This document shows, piece after piece, positions 6,324-8,866 of a stretch of 8,866 nucleotides of DNA. The notes below the pieces were generated by a model. The model saw only the letters and a list, made by a program, of their open reading frames with translations. It did no database searches and was not told where the DNA came from. The DNA lies in contig DIGA01000004.1 of NCBI GenBank assembly GCA_002419365.1, positions 1 through 8,866 of the forward strand, in the 5' to 3' direction. How positions within the stretch are numbered: position 1 is the first letter of the stretch; every line of letters starts with the position of its first letter. This DNA comes from Mageeibacillus sp. UBA5734 (lineage in GTDB: Bacteria; Bacillota; Clostridia; Saccharofermentanales; UBA5734). The position numbers and the translations under genes were made by a program.

Positions 6324-6337
6324 AGAGCACGTGCTCT
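6324..6337. promoter_or_regulatory. Operator box D of the LacI-type repressor
   Basis: AGAGCACGTGCTCT is a perfect 14-base palindrome, the most symmetrical of the four. Its centre is exactly 75 bases from that of box C, close to seven helical turns, so two repressor dimers could lie on the same DNA face and form a loop over the transporter promoter. Confidence 0.75.
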
Positions 6338-6375
6338 AAATAGAAATTTGAATTAACCAATTACCAGCAATGGAT

Positions 6376-6422
6376 TAAAGCGGGAATTTAAGCGTGAGAG
6401 GAGGTTGTTTGATCCCGCTTTA
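6376..6422 (+). repeat. Inverted repeat in the leader of the binding-protein gene
   Basis: TAAAGCGGGA (6376-6385) and TCCCGCTTTA (6413-6422) are exact 10-base reverse complements with a 27-base loop. The loop contains GGAGG (6400-6404), a Shine-Dalgarno-like run not attached to the real gene start. There is no T tract after it, so it is not a standard terminator; an mRNA leader structure or protein site is more likely. Confidence 0.5.
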
Positions 6423-6468
6423 TATAGAGATCGAATAAATAATTAATTATCGGAGGAGAGAAAAGTCT

Positions 6469-7491
6469 ATGAAAAAACAGTTGATTGTCCTGGCTATGAT
6501 TCTTGTTTTGATGGTTCCCTTCATGGCAGCTTGTGCATCCACTGGCACAACCGCTGCAACCACTGCAGCACCTGCTGGTACGGCTGCTGCCGCTGAAACC
6601 ACAACCGCACCTGCCGGAGATACCATGACCATTGGCTTTGTTGTCAAGTCTCTGGCTGATCAACACTGGGTTCTGGTCAAAGCCGGTGCAGAAGCAGAAG
6701 CCAAGAAGCTTGGTGTGAATGTGAAATTCATTGCACCGAATTCTGAAAGTGACGTCCAGACCCAGGTTGATATGATTGACACCCTGGTCGGTGAAGGCGT
6801 TAACGCCCTGTGCGTGGCTCCCTCTTCCCAGGACGCAGTCCTTCCCGCTTTGCAGAAAGCCGGTGAAGCTGGTATCCCGGTTCTTGCGATCGATACAGAC
6901 ACATCCTATGACAAAAAAGTCGCCTTCATCGGCACGGGTAATGAAGCCGCTGCCAAAATGGGCGCAGAGTATGCAGCCAGTGTCGTTGGCCAGGGTGCCA
7001 AGGCCATCATTCTCCGTGGCCGTCTTGGTGACCCGACCCATGACCAGCGCGAAGCTGGTATCAAAGCAGCACTGGAAGCTGCCGGTGTTGAAATCCTTGA
7101 AATCAAAGACGCTGGTTCCGAAGCTGAAAAAGGTCTCAATGTCACGCAGGACTTGCTGACTCGTTTCCCTCAGATTGACCTGGTTATCACCACCGCTGAC
7201 TCGATGGCTCAGGGCGCTCAGCGTGCCATTGAAGCTGCAGGCGTTGAAACGCTGGTGATGGGATTTGACGGGACCCTTCCGGTTTGCGAAATGGTTATCG
7301 CTGGCAAGATGCTGGGATCGACTGCCCAGAATCCCTACGAGATGGGCGTCCTCGGTATTCAGAATGCAGTCAAAGCTGCCAAAGGTGAGACTGTTGAAGC
7401 TCGCATCGACTCCGGTGCTGTCGTCGTCAGCAAAGACAATGCCGATGCGTTCCTCAAGGAACTCGAAGCAAAGGTTGCTGGCGCTCAATAA
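6469..7491 (+). CDS. Sugar ABC transporter substrate-binding lipoprotein, RbsB-like
   Basis: A 340-residue extracytoplasmic receptor that captures a monosaccharide or polyol for an ABC importer. Seen: a lipoprotein signal peptide (positive start, hydrophobic residues 5-18) with lipobox MAAC and lipidated C22; an Ala/Thr/Pro-rich tether to about residue 50; and a type I periplasmic-binding fold from about TMTIGFVVKSLADQHW. Ribose/galactose-type landmarks follow, such as VNALCVAPSSQDAV, GIPVLAIDTDTS, a GDPTHDQREAGIKAAL segment, and DLVITTADSMAQGAQRAI. The ribosome site GGAGGAG (6452-6458) lies 10 bases before the ATG and is strong, fitting high expression. It is preceded by operators C and D and followed by the ATPase gene after a 78-base gap with a hairpin. 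The ligand cannot be named from sequence; ribose, galactose, xylose, inositol or a similar compound are possible. Confidence 0.94.
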   Translation: MKKQLIVLAMILVLMVPFMAACASTGTTAATTAAPAGTAAAAETTTAPAGDTMTIGFVVKSLADQHWVLVKAGAEAEAKKLGVNVKFIAPNSESDVQTQVDMIDTLVGEGVNALCVAPSSQDAVLPALQKAGEAGIPVLAIDTDTSYDKKVAFIGTGNEAAAKMGAEYAASVVGQGAKAIILRGRLGDPTHDQREAGIKAALEAAGVEILEIKDAGSEAEKGLNVTQDLLTRFPQIDLVITTADSMAQGAQRAIEAAGVETLVMGFDGTLPVCEMVIAGKMLGSTAQNPYEMGVLGIQNAVKAAKGETVEARIDSGAVVVSKDNADAFLKELEAKVAGAQ

Positions 7492-7514
7492 GCCAACGCA
7501 ATTGCATGAACTCA

Positions 7515-7543
7515 AGGTGGAGGGCCTTCTGGGCCCTCCACCT
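7515..7543 (+). terminator. Strong intercistronic hairpin between binding protein and ATPase genes
   Basis: AGGTGGAGGGCC (7515-7526) pairs perfectly with GGCCCTCCACCT (7532-7543) around a TTCTG loop, giving a GC-rich 12-bp stem. It is followed by ACGAAAAAGG, not a T tract, so it is probably not a full terminator. Known: similar hairpins after binding-protein genes protect the upstream mRNA and reduce downstream expression, yielding excess receptor over ATPase. That role here is inference. Confidence 0.6.
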
Positions 7544-7569
7544 ACGAAAAAGGATAATGGCGGTAGACG

Positions 7570-8866
7570 ATGGGCGAGATAATTTTTGAATTGAAAAATA
7601 TAACCAAATATTTTCCAGGTGTCATTGCTCTGGATGATATGAGTTTTCAAATTCGTGCAGGTGAAGTGCATGGGCTCATCGGGGAAAATGGAGCTGGCAA
7701 GTCTACTTTGATCAAAGTACTGACCGGAGTACACAAACCTGACAAAGGCAAGATCATCATGAATGGATCTGAAGTCACTTTTCAAGGCCCCGTGAATGCA
7801 CTGCAAAAGGGCGTTGGTTGTGTCTACCAGGAACTGAACATTGTTCCGCAATTGAATGTCATCGACAACTTGTTTATGGGGCACTACATCCAGCAGAAAA
7901 AATCACCTTTGCTGAATTATTCGGAAATGAAACGCCAGACGAGTGAAATCATGGAGTCGTTGGGCGCCGATGTGGATCCAATGCGAGAATGCTCGACGCT
8001 CGGTATTGGAGTCCAGCAGACAATCGAAATTGCCAAAACAATCCTGCACAAGTCCAAACTGATCATCATGGATGAACCAACATCCAGCTTGTCTGAAAAA
8101 GAAGTCAAACAATTGATGGCTACCATACGTCTGCTCAAAGAGCAGAATATTGCGATCATATTTGTTTCACATAAGCTTGAGGAAATCTTCGAAATCTGCG
8201 ATGTCGTCACGGTCATGCGTGATGGAAAACATGTGAGTACCAAGCCTGTCGTTGAAATGACCAAGGACAAGTTAATCGCCGACATGGTTGGGCGCAGTCT
8301 GGACAACCTGTTTCCAAAGAGAAGTTTCGACCGGGGCGAAGAGTACTTGCGCGTTGAGGGTCTGACAAGCATCGGCAAGTTCAAGAACATCTGCTTTACT
8401 GCCTTTGGCGGCGAAGTCCTTGGCTTCTCAGGTCTGGTCGGAGCTGGTCGGACGGAGCTGTTTCGTTCGATTTTCGGAATGGATCCGATCGATAAAGGAA
8501 TGATCTACATCCGGGGCAAGGACGCGAAAATCAAAACCCCAGCGGATGCAATCGACCACAGGATTGCCTTCTTGACCGAAGACCGCAAAGGTGAAGGTTT
8601 GATCCTGGATGATTCGATCCTGAACAATGTCACTTTGGCAACTATTGATAAGGATGTCAAAGGTGTGTTTCTGGATACTGCTAAACGCAAGGCGAAAGCA
8701 GACCAAAACGTCAAAGAGCTGAGGATCAAAACTCCAGGCTTGGATACCAATGCGGGTACTTTGTCTGGTGGTAACCAGCAAAAAGTGGTTATTGGCAAGT
8801 GGCTCGCAATGACTGATTCGACAGAACAAATCGAGAAGATCCTGGAAAATGAATTGGGTACTGGAA
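7570..8866 (+). CDS. Sugar ABC transporter ATP-binding protein, double-NBD type (3' partial, anomalous end)
   Basis: The first 432 codons of a RbsA/MglA/XylG-type ATPase that powers monosaccharide import with a membrane permease, presumably encoded beyond the window. Domain 1: Walker A GENGAGKST (residues 38-46), Q-loop Q87, degenerate signature LGIGVQQ (144-150), Walker B LIIMDEP (164-170), H-loop H201. Domain 2: degenerate Walker A GLVGAGRTE (288-296), the TEDRKGEGL block (336-344) and signature LSGGNQQ (398-404). After GKWLA (409-413) the family would give a few residues and then a Walker B like LLILDEPTRGID. Instead residues 414-432 read MTDSTEQIEKILENELGTG, with no Walker B, although the frame stays open to the window end. 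Either the gene is rearranged or the sequence is chimeric. The ribosome site is weak (GGCGG at 7559-7563, or AAGGA at 7550-7554 with long spacing). Confidence 0.9.
   Translation, partial: MGEIIFELKNITKYFPGVIALDDMSFQIRAGEVHGLIGENGAGKSTLIKVLTGVHKPDKGKIIMNGSEVTFQGPVNALQKGVGCVYQELNIVPQLNVIDNLFMGHYIQQKKSPLLNYSEMKRQTSEIMESLGADVDPMRECSTLGIGVQQTIEIAKTILHKSKLIIMDEPTSSLSEKEVKQLMATIRLLKEQNIAIIFVSHKLEEIFEICDVVTVMRDGKHVSTKPVVEMTKDKLIADMVGRSLDNLFPKRSFDRGEEYLRVEGLTSIGKFKNICFTAFGGEVLGFSGLVGAGRTELFRSIFGMDPIDKGMIYIRGKDAKIKTPADAIDHRIAFLTEDRKGEGLILDDSILNNVTLATIDKDVKGVFLDTAKRKAKADQNVKELRIKTPGLDTNAGTLSGGNQQKVVIGKWLAMTDSTEQIEKILENELGTG

Noticed and set aside
7557..7589. Ten-codon open frame overlapping the ATPase start
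   Set aside because: The nearest AAGGA is too close to its ATG and the peptide has no features.
6388..7884. Long minus-strand open frame (498 codons) opposite the binding-protein gene
   Set aside because: It is antisense to a clear lipoprotein gene and shows no domain, signal or ribosome site. Open frames opposite biased GC-ending codons are common.
8809..8866. Start of a new gene at ATG 8809
   Set aside because: No Shine-Dalgarno sequence precedes it, and it is in frame with the ATPase, whose own sequence should continue there. Treated as an anomaly of the ATPase rather than a gene.

Overview
The window reads as a chromosomal segment of a bacterium, most likely an anaerobic, Gram-positive-type (Bacillota/Clostridia-like) sugar fermenter. 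The clues are strong AGGAGG-type Shine-Dalgarno sites, a lipoprotein sugar-binding protein with an Ala/Thr-rich tether, a Pro/Thr-rich surface or secreted hydrolase, and a catabolite-response-like element. This assignment is inference from style; there is no rRNA or other phylogenetic marker here, and Chloroflexota or another lineage is not excluded.

Left part (1-3670, plus strand, GC-rich): a complete recQ DNA helicase (82-1914), then after a 142-base gap with a plausible promoter a D-lyxose/D-mannose-type sugar isomerase (2057-2740), and 9 bases later an exported SGNH/GDSL hydrolase with a long Pro/Thr linker (2750-3670). The last gene converges on a minus-strand gene with only 9 bases between the two stop codons, and both stops are built into one perfect 7-bp inverted repeat.

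Right part (3680-8866): a Gfo/Idh/MocA NAD(P)-dependent oxidoreductase on the minus strand (3680-4849), a divergent 332-base control region, a LacI-family repressor (5182-6207), a ribose-type sugar-binding lipoprotein (6469-7491) and the first 432 codons of its double-domain ABC ATPase (7570 to the window end). Four copies of one palindrome, consensus GARCRCGTGYTC, lie only in the control regions of these genes: one upstream of the oxidoreductase, one in the repressor leader, and two upstream of the transporter. This looks like a self-contained, autoregulated sugar uptake and oxidation regulon, with the repressor and the binding protein (the same ligand-binding fold) presumably sensing the same or a related sugar. 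A cre-like site abuts the first palindrome, suggesting additional carbon-catabolite control.

The main oddity is at the right edge. The ATPase follows its family closely through the second-domain signature LSGGNQQKVVIGKWLA and then, without a frame change, runs into 19 residues that lack the expected Walker B. This is either a rearranged gene or an assembly chimera at the window end. No tRNA, rRNA, CRISPR array, transposase or insertion sequence was seen.
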